From Brassica napus (Eukaryota; Streptophyta; Magnoliopsida; Brassicales; Brassicaceae), in NCBI RefSeq assembly GCF_020379485.1, contig NW_026016985.1, positions 61,001 through 125,000 of the forward strand: a DNA stretch of 64,000 nt, in the 5' to 3' direction. This document shows positions 23,501 to 33,120 of the stretch, one piece after another. The position numbers were made by a program, and so were the translations under genes. Within the stretch, counting starts at the first letter, position 1. Every line of letters begins with the position of its first letter. Under the pieces are notes generated by a model. The model had not been told where the DNA came from. It saw only the letters and a list, made by a program, of their open reading frames with translations, and made no database searches.

Positions 23501-24556
23501 CACGGACGTCCTGTGTGTGCTGACGGACACCCACACACGTCTTATGTGTGCTGACGGACACCCACAGACGTCCTGTGTGTGCTGCCGGACAGCCACGGAC
23601 AGTCACAAACGTCCTGTGTGTGCTGCCGGACACCCACGGACGTCATGTGTGTGCTGACCGACACACACGGACAGCCACAGACGTCCTGTGTCTGCTGATG
23701 GACAGCCACAGACAGCCACAGACGTCCTGTGTGTGGTGGCGGACACTTGGGCCAAAATTACCCAAACAGTCCACGGGAAGGGTTAGCGTGCTGAGTCCAA
23801 GGACCAACGTCCTGATATGTGTACTGATGGACAGCCACGGACGTCTTGTGTGTGCTGATGGACACACACGGACAGCCACAGACATCTTGTGTGTGCTGAC
23901 TGACACCGACAAACGTCGTGTGTGTACTGAACAGACAGCCCACGTGGGCTAAAATCACCCGAACAAATCCACGGGAAGGGCCAGCATGCTGAGTCCAAGG
24001 ACCAGTGTGCTGATATGTGTACTGATGGACAGCCTCGAACGTCCTGTGCGTGCTGGCGGACACATACAGACACACACAGACAGCCACAGACGTCCTGTGT
24101 GTGCTGACGGACACACACGGACCCACTCGGACAGCCACGGACGTCCTGTGTCTGCTGATGGACAGCCACAGACAGCCACAGACGTCCTATGGGTGCTGGC
24201 GGACACCAACAGACGTTCTGTGTGTACTGAACAGACAGCCCACTTAGGCCAAAATCTCCCAAACAGTCCACGGGAAGGGTCAGTGTGCTGAGTCCAAGGA
24301 CCAACGTGCTGATATGTGTACTGATGGACAGCCACGGACGTCCTGTGTGTGCTGACGGACACACACGGACGTCCTGTGTGTGCTGACGGAAACCCACAGA
24401 CGTCCTGTGTGTACTCAACAGACAGCCCACGTCGGCCAATTTCACCCGAATAGTCCACAGGAAGGGCCAGCGTGCTGAGTCCAAGGACCAGCGTGCTGAT
24501 ATGTGTACTAATGGACAGCCACAGATGTCCTGAGTGTGCTGACGGACACACACGGA
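17509..24556. repeat. Compound satellite array, first block
   Basis: The array mixes two components. A minisatellite of GGACACACACGGAC / GTCCTGTGTGTGCTGAC phrases repeats in variable number. A longer anchor of about 110 bp recurs, running from TACTGAACAGACAGCCCAC through TCCACGGGAAGGG to GTGCTGATATGTGTACTGA. I counted about 26 anchors in this block, 156-445 bp apart. The minisatellite is rich in self-complementary DNA (CACAGACGTCCTGTG, GGACGTCC). Long open frames exist on both strands because stops are rare in the repeat. I do not regard them as genes. Confidence 0.92.
18367..21094. repeat. Two consecutive about 1,364-bp higher-order units in the satellite
   Basis: Landmarks at 18.37-19.73 kb recur 1,364 bp later at 19.73-21.09 kb with only a few base differences, for example an ATCCTG/GTCCTG change and CACGTCGG versus CACCTCGG. 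This shows amplification of multi-anchor blocks rather than single minisatellite units. Confidence 0.85.
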
Positions 24557-27219
24557 CAAACAAGAACATGATCGGCCAACCAATGATACCGCATAGCTTT
24601 AATATCCACCACCCTTCACAAGCAATCCCTCAAACACATACAGGACAACGTCGGGCCTACAATAACCAAATACACACCAAGCCTAATCCGGTACCTAAAC
24701 CAGACTTAGGACTTAATGTCAGAACCTGCAAGCAAATCAATCAACCACAACCACAATAATAACTATAACTACGACTCGATCTAACACGTAACACCGTATA
24801 TCGGTGCTACCCTAACTCGAGGATCCCATAACCCTCTACGACACACTAACACAACACTCTAACCTGGGCCCTGGTGACATCGTGTTCCTCCTCTCTATCG
24901 GCAATATCCTATCTCCCTACCACAAAGGCCAGAAGAAGGAACTTTCAACCGACCGCGGCCCACAGTCCTTCGGGTGACCGCGCGACAGCCCACAGTCCTT
25001 CGGGTCACTGCCACATTACACCGTCGTGTAATCACTCAGCCATAGGCCATGATCCCGTCTCTCTGAGTCTTCCCGATCCAGCGAATAAGGGGTTTCCTTG
25101 AACCCGCTGGGTACGAGGCCGAGGAAACACTAATCACCCCTACACAAGCCTAGTATGGGCGGGTTACGCACATACTGTCGGCACACTCACACAACACAAA
25201 CTCAATCTAGAACCTAACCTAAAGATAGAGTTCCAGATCCTAACTAGACAGTCGACTCCACAAGACTAACCATAGTACCAGTAGTCCGGCCTATATGGCC
25301 TAAGACCCTTAGTACTAATAACTAAACAATAATATCAATACTAAACAAATAAATCAAACCGTTATCCAGATAGTCCAGCCTCCTGCTATGAAACTATCCT
25401 TAAAGATAACGGGAACCTGCACTCAACCATATCAACACGCAAGAATAGAAAACATGATGCATCCTAGCCCTAGTCCTAGTCAGGTTATTAACTCAGTCTT
25501 AATTCCATTCATCTCAGCTTAGCCCTTGCTAAACTGAGTCCGGTTCCATAAATAAAATAACCCTAAGGACTCTACCATTCAATAACGTGATCATTCTAAT
25601 CTATATGCAGACTCGATCTACCCTAAATTCCAAGTGGAATTCAAACAAACCAACTCACAGTGTTCTAGGCAAGAAGCAGCTGGTTGATCGGAGAGGACAT
25701 GGCCAAAACCCAAGGGACGCCTTGACTGGACTGGACTGGACTGATCTTGACTTGTACAGAACCTCCCCTGATACTGGTCTGGACTGAACGCAACTTGAAC
25801 AGCACCTTCCTTAGCGTCTGAACAATTCTTCTGAAATCTGAACAGAGTATCGAACCATAACCTCGACTGAGCTGAAACCATGGAACTGAACTGATCTTGG
25901 ACAGCAACTCCACTTGATCATCAAAGAGTATGAGTAGAGTGGACAGATTGATTTGGGCAGAGCTTCCGCATAACAATTGCAGACAGAACTTCGCTTCTTG
26001 GTGAAGTATCGATCTTCGGAACTCAGCTACACTCTCTTTCTCTCTCTCTCTCTAACCACGTTGCCTTGCTTCCCATCTGAATTGGTCTTCAATTTATTGA
26101 TCTTCAGTTGGCCATAACCTTCCCTAGGCACTGACTTGAAATCAGTAGAGAAACTGATCTCGAAAACTCTCTAAAACTCTCGAAATAGCTCAGAACCTCT
26201 TACTTTCTTTTTCTACTTTTCTCTCAAGGTTTTAACTTGGTTTGGACAGGTCTGGATTTGAAGAAATGAGCTGGGGTCGTGGGGGTATTTATAGGAGACA
26301 CCAGCCAATCAGCTTCAGGTTGGTGGCAGCCCGTGTGTCGCTCCGCATGGCTCCGGACGCATGCACGGCGACCCCTCGTGCTCCACATGGCTGGCTGCAT
26401 GTACAGGACACATGCAGGACGCCACCACTCCTCCCAGATGTCAGGCTGCATGACTGGAGCTCATTCAAGGCGCCACACATCCTCACACATGTCGATCAGC
26501 ATGCTTCGGTTGCATGCGTCGCGACATCTCGTGCTTGGCCAATCCACCTCGTGCTTCTACATGTCAAGCTGCATGTGCAGATTCCATGCATGGCGACACC
26601 TCGAGCTTCTCTTGACACTCAGCTGGTTAGACAGTTTCCACCACGTTCATATCCCTTAGATCAAGCCACCTCGAGCTTCTCGGTTCCTTTGCGCGATTTA
26701 GACCCTTCTTGTGAATTTCTGACCCGCGATCAATCCCGAATATTTTTCCGCTCCCATTCTGATTCTTTGAATATTTTTAATAAACTTCAGATGATGTCTG
26801 ATATCCTTTAAAAATATTTCCCGAGCCTCCGGCTTCCTCAAAGAATTTCGTAATACCGAAATTAGGGTTTTCGCCCAACTTCGGGTTTTCCTGTCGTGCT
26901 TCAATCCCATCGTGCTTGCTTCCCGTCGTGCTTGCTTCCCGTCCTGCTTAATTCCCGTCCTGCTTCCGACTTATAATGTCTTCAGAATAATATTTTACTG
27001 ATACGAAGATATTCCGAGAAAACTTCGCGATGAAGAAACGTCAATCTTCCAAAACGTCGAGCTTCTAAACCGTCGTGCTTCAAAAAGGTAATTCTTCCAA
27101 AACTGCCGTATGATCAATCTAAGACATTTCTAACAATGGTAGAGCAGCTTATCTCAACTCATGCTTCACTCACGATCCATTCTTCGACCTTCTCGTACTT
27201 CAAATTTCCCGATCGATCT
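24557..27219 (-). mobile_element. Duplicated copy of the minus-strand LTR segment
   Basis: Copy of 14846-17508, including the TATA box (26286-26293), the U3 modules (about 26346-26611) and the 16-bp repeats. It has no primer site or internal region, so it is a passenger of the segmental duplication, not an independent insertion. Confidence 0.85.
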
Positions 27220-29372
27220 GTGCTGACGGACACACACGGACCCACACGGACAGCCACGGACGTCCTGTGTCTGCTGATGGACAGCCACAGACAGCCACAG
27301 ACGCCCTGTGTGTGCTGGCGGACACCAACAGACGTTCTGTGTGTACTGAACAGACAGCCCACTTAGGCCAACATCTCCCAAACAGTCCACGGGAAGGGTC
27401 AGTGTGCTGAGTCCAAGGACCAACGTGCTGATATGTGTACTGATGGACAGCCACGGACGTCCTGTGTGTGCTGATGGACAGCCACGGACGTCCTGTGTGT
27501 GCTGATGGACACACACAGACACACATGGACAGCCACGGACGTCCTTATGTGTGCTGACGGACACACACGGACGTCCTGTGTGTGCTGACGGACACCAACA
27601 GACGTCCTGTGTGTACTCAACAGACAGCCCATGTCGGCCAATTTCACCCGAATTGTCCACAGGAAGGGCCAGCATGCTGAGTCCAAGGACCAGCGTGCTG
27701 ATATGTGTACTGATGGGCAGCCACAGATGTCCTGAGTGTGCTGACGGACACACACGGACACACAAGGCCAGCCACGAACGTCATGTGTGTGCTGATGAAC
27801 ACACACGGACGTCCTGTGTGTGCTGACGGACACCCACCGAAGTCCTGTGTGTGCTGACGGACACCCACAGACGTCCTATGTGTGCTGCCGGACAGCCACG
27901 GACGTCCTGTGTGTGCTGGCGGACACCCACAGACGTCCTATGTGTGCTGACGGACACACACGGACAGCCACAGACGTCCTGTGTCTGCTGATGGACAGCC
28001 ACAGACGTCCTGTGTGTGCTGGCGGACACTTGGGCCAAAATTACCCAAACAGTCCACGGGAAGGGTTAGCGTGCTGAGTCCAAGGACCAACGTCCTGATA
28101 TGTGTACTGATGGACAGCCACGGATGTCCTGTGTGTGCTGATGGACACACACGGACAGCGACAGACGTCCTGTGTGTGTTGACGGACACACACGGACATC
28201 CTGTGTGTGCTGACAGACACCCACAGACGTTGTTTGTGTACTGAACAGACAGCCCACGTGGGCTAAAATCACCCGAACAGTCCACGGGAAGGGCCAGCAT
28301 GCTTAATCCAAGGATCAGCGTGCTGATATATGTACTAATGGACAGCCACGAACGTCCTGTGTGTGCTGACGGACACACACGGACAGCCACAAACGTCCTT
28401 TGTGTGCTGGCGGACACCCACAGACGTCCTGTGTTTACTAAACAGACAGCCCACGTGGACCAAAATCACCCAAACAGTCCACGGGAAGGGCAGCGTGCTG
28501 AGTCCAAGGACCAACGTGCTGATATGTGTACTGATGGAAAGCCACAGACGTCCTTTGTGTGCTGACGGACACATACGGACCCACACGGACAGCCACAGAC
28601 GTCCTGTGTGTGCTGACGGACACACACGGACAGCCACGGACATCCTGTGTCTTCTGATGGACAGCCACAGACAGCCACAGACGTCCTGTGTGTGCTGGCG
28701 GACACCAACGGACGTTCTGTGTGTACTGAACAGACAACCCACTTAGGCCAAAATCACCCAAACAGTCCACGGGAAGGGTCAATGTGCTGAGTCCAAGGAC
28801 CAACGTGCTGATATGTGTACTGATGGACAGCCACAGACGTCCTGTGTGTGCTGATGGACACACACAGACACACACGGACAGCCACAGACGTCCTGTGTGT
28901 GCTGGCGGACACACACGGACATCCTGTGTGTGGTGACGGACACCCACAGACGTCCTGTGTGTACTCAACAGACAGCCCACGTCGGCCAATTTCACCCGAA
29001 CAGTCCAGGGGAAGGGCCAGCGTGCTGAGTCCAAGGACCAGCGTGCTGATATGTGTACTGATGGACAGCCACAGACGTCCTGTGTGTGCTGACGGACACA
29101 CACGGACACATAAGGCCAGCCACGAACGTCCTGTGTGTGCTGACGAACACACACGGACATCCTGTGTGTGCTGACGGACACCCACACACGTCCTATGTGT
29201 GCTGACGGACACCCACGGACGTCCTGTGTGTGCTGCCGGACAGCCACGGACAGTCACAGACGTCCTGTGTGTGCTGCCGGACACCCACGGACGTCATGTG
29301 TGTGCTGACCGACACACACGGACAGCCATAGCCACAGACGTCCTGTGTCTGCTGATGGACAGCCACAGACGT
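27220..29372. repeat. Compound satellite array, second block
   Basis: Copy of 17509-19661, ending at target duplication GACGT (29368-29372) where the Tekay element entered. The insertion point is the centre of a CACAGACGTCCTGTG near-palindrome. Confidence 0.92.
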
Positions 29373-29985
29373 TGTCATGTCCCTGATTCTAGATAGAGCC
29401 TTCGGGCACAGCCATGGTACGGGGAGACGTGCTAGTCAGGTCGTAAGACCTAAAGACAAGCGTATCATGGCTGGAATGGATGGTTAAGTGCATCAGTATG
29501 CTGAGACTTGACCAGAATCGGATGGAGACAAGGAAATAAGAGCTGGATGAGTTCTAAGGCAGCTGGACGATGATGGGAAGCAGCTCAGTCAGCTAGGACA
29601 AGCTTAGTGTAGCTCACACTAGCTTGGGTCAGCTCCAGTAGCTGGATCACTAGCTCCCTCAGCTGGGGAAGCTGGCACTCAGCTCAACTCAGCTGGGTGG
29701 AGTGTTATGGTCCGGGCCAGTGTTGCCGGTCCATGGGCGGTCAAGGGTCCGGCTGGGTGGTGGCTGAACCACTAAGGGCCTATGGGTCTTTATTGGGTCC
29801 GTGGGTCTTGGTGGATGTACTTGGGATGCAGATTGAGGCATTGGGCCTATTTCCAGACAGCCCACACGCCAAAGGGAGCAGTTGGACGGTTGATGGGCGA
29901 AAAGGTGGGAATTGGGCAGTTTGTGTCTTTTCCCTTCCAACCGGTTGCAACTGTCCGCCCAGGCAGTTATTGGCCGACCTTTCTC

Positions 29986-29993
29986 TATAAATA
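29986..29993 (+). promoter_or_regulatory. TATA box of the Tekay 5' LTR
   Basis: TATAAATA followed by an A/C-rich probable start region. The copy in the 3' LTR is at 37159-37166. The diverged minus-strand LTR keeps the same box at 59674-59681. Confidence 0.75.
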
Positions 29994-30165
29994 CAGACAC
30001 TTGGGTGTCGAAAATGGCATCAAATTCCTTAGGGAAAACTCTGCCAAAATCGTGACAGAAAGAAAGAGAGAAAGAGAGAAGAAGGCCGGCCAAACCGAGA
30101 CTGTGGGTGGTGGTGATCGGACTCCGACCAGAAGTTGGTCTGTGGGAAGAGGAGAGCATTTGGTG

Positions 30166-30231
30166 ATGGCAACCAGAGGCAAGGAGAAGGATCTGGAGAA
30201 GGGCTTGAGCACTCCTGAGCGCACGCCCAAG
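30166..30231 (+). CDS. Possible short coding exon inside the Tekay LTR
   Basis: An ATG begins 22 codons rich in Lys/Glu (MATRGKEKDLEK...) ending CCCAAG directly at GTGAGT, a consensus plant 5' splice site, in phase 0. The diverged LTR at 59451-59504 keeps an ATG, an internal KEK and a donor AAG/GTATGT, also in phase 0, though the intervening codons differ. It may be the first exon of gag or a short upstream peptide. Both possible acceptors (30984 and 31477) preserve phase, so sequence alone cannot choose. The 3' LTR holds an identical copy at 37339-37404. Confidence 0.45.
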
Positions 30232-30984
30232 GTGAGTGGGATGGACCGAACCATCCTACCATGGCCGCGGTGGAATTCCGTGTAGGCTGTGGTCGGATTG
30301 GTTGGACCAGACCCATCTCTTCCTTTTCCCTTACTATTCTACTTCATCTCTTCTATGTTCTGAATGTGTTGGATGATTCAGACACGTTCTGACTGAGCCA
30401 TGGTCTTGGTCGGTACCCAGAAACCCTCCATGGCCTTGGTTGGGCTGGTGTGTTGAGATCTCATAGTTCCTGAAGGGATTATTGGGATCCGACCATGGAT
30501 TGTTCTTAGTGATGATTTATCATGAATTATCATGGTTTCTAATTGGATTTATCAGTCCGATTTGATGGTGGTCAGTTATGGCCGGTTTAGTGGAATTTGG
30601 CCGAGTTCTAGGTGAAGGAGGCCGGTTCTGTCTAATCTGATTGTGGATTCTTCTTAGTTGGGAATTATCAGTAATTGTCATGAATTTTATTTAGTTTTTG
30701 GAGATGTATTAAAAATGGCCAGAAATGGGATTTAGCCTTGGTCGTTTGTGGTTCAGTGTGATTGATGGGTTAGATCACATTGGATCAGTCTGGCCGTGTG
30801 TTAAATGGTTGTTTGGGATGTCTTAGTTGATGTCCTGAGTATGGCCGAGTGCTTTGTTGACTGATCGGTTAGCTTAGAGAACTTAGTTTAAGGGAACCAA
30901 ACCATGCAATGTTAGATGAGCTTACTAGGGTATCGGTTTGTTATGTACTTATGTTGTTGTGTTGTGTGTGTGTTGTGGTTTCAG
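30232..30984 (+). other. Possible leader intron in the Tekay LTR
   Basis: The donor AAG/GTGAGT at 30229-30237 is strong. The acceptor is preceded by a long T/G-rich tract and ends TTTCAG/GA at 30979-30986. The intervening 753 bp is T-rich. The LTR copy retains the segment, so genomic RNA used for reverse transcription must be unspliced. Splicing would therefore mark a separate mRNA pool. Confidence 0.45.
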
Positions 30985-31303
30985 GATCGGACCAGGACCG
31001 TGGCAAGGCCAAGGAACCGTGAGGACTTAGCTGTGGATGGATGTGTGGGTTATGGGATAGTATTGTATTATGACTTATGACTTAGCCTATTGTGCAACTG
31101 ACTGATTGTATGGATCACATGTTTATATTTATACAATGAATGTTTTCTCTTGTCTATCTGGTCGTGCATTGATTGAATGAACCTCAAGATTTCGAAAATG
31201 ACTTAGTGAATATGGAACTTTAAAACTGATGGAACTTAGAAACATGGTTTAGGTAAGGCACGGACCTAGTGGGACCTAAGGGTCAGGTTCGGGTCTTACA
31301 AGT

Positions 31304-31315
31304 TGGTATCAGAGC
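31304..31315 (+). other. Primer binding site, initiator Met tRNA type (Tekay)
   Basis: TGGTATCAGAGC, three bases after the LTR end. Confidence 0.9.
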
Positions 31316-31378
31316 GGAGTTGATTCTAGGATTTGTTTGGGTTTGGGTTAGTCACCACACATCCGGCTGGTTCTCATG

Positions 31379-31477
31379 GTAAGGTCTGGTCGTTTTGCTT
31401 AGCCTTAGGGATTGTTGTGATTTATTTTGTTATATCATGTGAGCTGACATGATTGTTTACATGTGTTGAATCCCAAG
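31379..31477 (+). other. Possible intron giving gag an ATG start
   Basis: The gag frame has no ATG upstream of its conserved part: it opens after a TGA at 31445 and the first in-frame triplets are non-ATG. An ATG at 31376-31378 directly precedes GTAAGG, and CCCAAG/GG at 31472-31479 ends the segment at a gag codon boundary. Removing these 99 bp would place the ATG in frame. The acceptor has a weak pyrimidine tract, and the LTR exon at 30166 is an alternative source of the start. Confidence 0.35.
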
Positions 31478-33029
31478 GGTGGAAAAAGCAAGTCCAGATC
31501 TCGGAAGGGTAAGGATGGAGCTGGGGCATCCGGTCCAGTGGGTGCAGATGATGTGAATCTGGCCGCAACATTGCCAATCCAAGCGGATGGGGTTAATGTT
31601 GGGACTGGATTGCCTTCGGTTCAGCTCAACCCTACTGAGGTTCGTGTGGATGGAGCTGAGTTCCAGCTGGAACATGAGCCAGAACGAGCTGATGGAGCTA
31701 ATGGAGCTGATGGGAATGGACGGCAGCAACAGGATGGGCTGGAAGGTGAAGGCGAATCTTCACAGACTGGCCGTCTTGGTGACCGTAATGGGGCTGCGGA
31801 CGGCAGGGCAGCTGGTCCGGTGAACCAGGCTGCGGAACCATCCATGCATGAGGTTCTGGAGGTCATGAGAGCTATGAGTACTCAAATGTTGGCTTTGACT
31901 CAGGCGTTTACACCTTTGGGTCAGGACATACCGACTCATACTGCTATTCCTATAAGGAACCAGCAGGCTGGCCGAGCAGCAGCAGCTCCGGTAGCTGGTG
32001 GAGCAGCTCCGGTTCATGGGGAACAGGAAGCTGAGGTGATTGAGATTGACCCCCCAGCTAGGGCGACCAGGAAGGTGGATTACTTGAAGGTGCTGGAGCA
32101 CATCACTCGTATGGGCACTAAACACTTTGCTGGAAGTGTTGACCCTCTTGAGGCGGATGAGTGGAGGAGCAGGTTGGCTCGTAACTTCAGCTCAAGCCGC
32201 TGCCCAGAGGACTACCAGAAGGACATTGCGGTTCACTTCTTGGAGGGAGATGCCCACAACTGGTGGTTGGCTCTTGACAAGCGCACCAATGGTACCATAG
32301 AGCGCTTTGAGGACTTTGAGGTTGAGTTCAACCACAAGTACTTCCCAGCTGAGGCATGGGACCGTTTGGAAGCTAAGTTCCTGGACTTGGTTCAGGGACG
32401 CAGGACGGTACGTGAGTACGAAGAAGAGTTCAACCGACTCAGGCGCTATGTGGGTAAGGAGTTGGAGGACGAGGCAGTTCAGGTTCGCCGGTTCATCAGA
32501 GGCCTTAGGGCTGAACTCCGGACCTATTGCTCAGTCCGTACCTTCTCCACTGTGTCTGAGCTGGTTGAGAGGATGGCCTTGCTTGAGGTCAACCTTGCGG
32601 ATGAGCATAAGCAGAAGGTCAAAAGTGTGGTGGTGGCTTCAAGCCAGAGTGGTGACCGGAAGAGGAAAAGGGACCAGGCTGAAGAGGGTAAAACCTCAAG
32701 TGGTAGGCCTGTGTGTCCCAAGTGTGGCCGACACCATGGAGGTGAATGTTGGAGAGCAATGGGAGCTTGTCTTCGATGTGGTAAGATGGATCACTCAGCT
32801 CGGGACTGTCCTAGACAGGAGCAAGGAGCTGGTGGTGATACCAGGACTTGCCACTACTGTGGAAAGAAGGGACATCTCCGTAAGGATTGTCCCAAGTTAG
32901 CAGCCGGGTCGAGCAAGGGCCGTGGTGAGGGCAACAAGCCAGACCAGAACCGCGGTCAGACCTCTGCACCCCGCGTCTATGAGCTGTCCAAGGATGAGGA
33001 CAAGGCTGGACCATTCCTCGCGATCACTG
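31463..33029 (+). CDS. Tekay gag (capsid and nucleocapsid)
   Basis: The frame is open from 31448; the first codon listed is GTG, and I think the true start comes from an upstream spliced ATG. An N-terminal region of low complexity (Gly/Ala/Asp-rich) of about 200 residues precedes the gag domain at nt 32110-32460, with W-rich HFLEGDAHNWW and REYEEEFNRLRRYVG. Two classical zinc knuckles of the CX2CX4HX4C type follow at 32769-32810 and 32849-32890, preceded by an imperfect one (CPKCGRHHGGEC, near 32716). The frame runs on to a stop at 33181 if the segment 33030-33120 is retained; I end the exon at 33029 because removing that segment joins the protease frame. Confidence 0.88.
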
Positions 33030-33120
33030 GTAATGTGTCTGATCTTATTCTTTCCAATTCAGTAGAATTGCATGGTATGGAACCTAGGACGGTTAGATAC
33101 TTAGTTTGGGTCATGTGTAG
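33030..33120 (+). other. Probable 91-bp intron between Tekay gag and protease
   Basis: The segment begins GTAATG and ends TGTGTAG, is T-rich and carries a possible branch-point TTAGATAC. Without it the gag frame (codons starting at 2 modulo 3) passes exactly into the pol frame (0 modulo 3) through the usual short linker before the protease motif. With it, gag ends at 33181 and pol lacks any ATG, since its first listed codon at 33141 is GTG. Most chromoviruses have one continuous gag-pol frame, so this is unusual. A second acceptor-like TTTCCAATTCAG at 33053-33064 does not restore register. Confidence 0.6.

Larger units (their letters stand above)
14846..24556. repeat. 9,711-bp tandem duplication, first copy
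   Basis: Every landmark from 14846 to 24556 recurs 9,711 bp downstream: TATA box 16575 to 26286, satellite start 17509 to 27220. Beyond 29372 the offset becomes 18,817, the difference being the 9,106 bp of inserted Tekay element plus target duplication. I noticed no sequence difference in the stretches compared. The unit holds 2.66 kb of minus-strand LTR and 7.05 kb of satellite. The breakpoint joins satellite (CACACGGACA) to LTR (AACAAGAACATG) with only about two bases of microhomology. Confidence 0.93.
29373..31300 (+). repeat. 5' LTR of the Tekay element
   Basis: 1,928 bp. TATA box at 29986-29993, a GA-rich leader after it, a short ATG exon with splice donor (30166-30231) and an acceptor-like TTTCAG at 30979-30984. 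Confidence 0.95.

Noticed and set aside
17509..24556. CRISPR-like repeat-spacer array
   Set aside because: The repeats are degenerate, of mixed length and continuous, the surroundings are plant retrotransposons, and no cas-like gene is present.
29689..30316. Overlapping open frames of 89-167 codons in the Tekay LTR as genes
   Set aside because: They lie across the promoter, GA-rich leader and intron-like DNA. Only the short ATG exon at 30166-30231 shows conservation with the diverged LTR.
33053..33064. Pyrimidine-rich acceptor TTTCCAATTCAG as the gag-pol splice site
   Set aside because: Its use would not bring gag into the pol frame, unlike the TGTGTAG site at 33114-33120.
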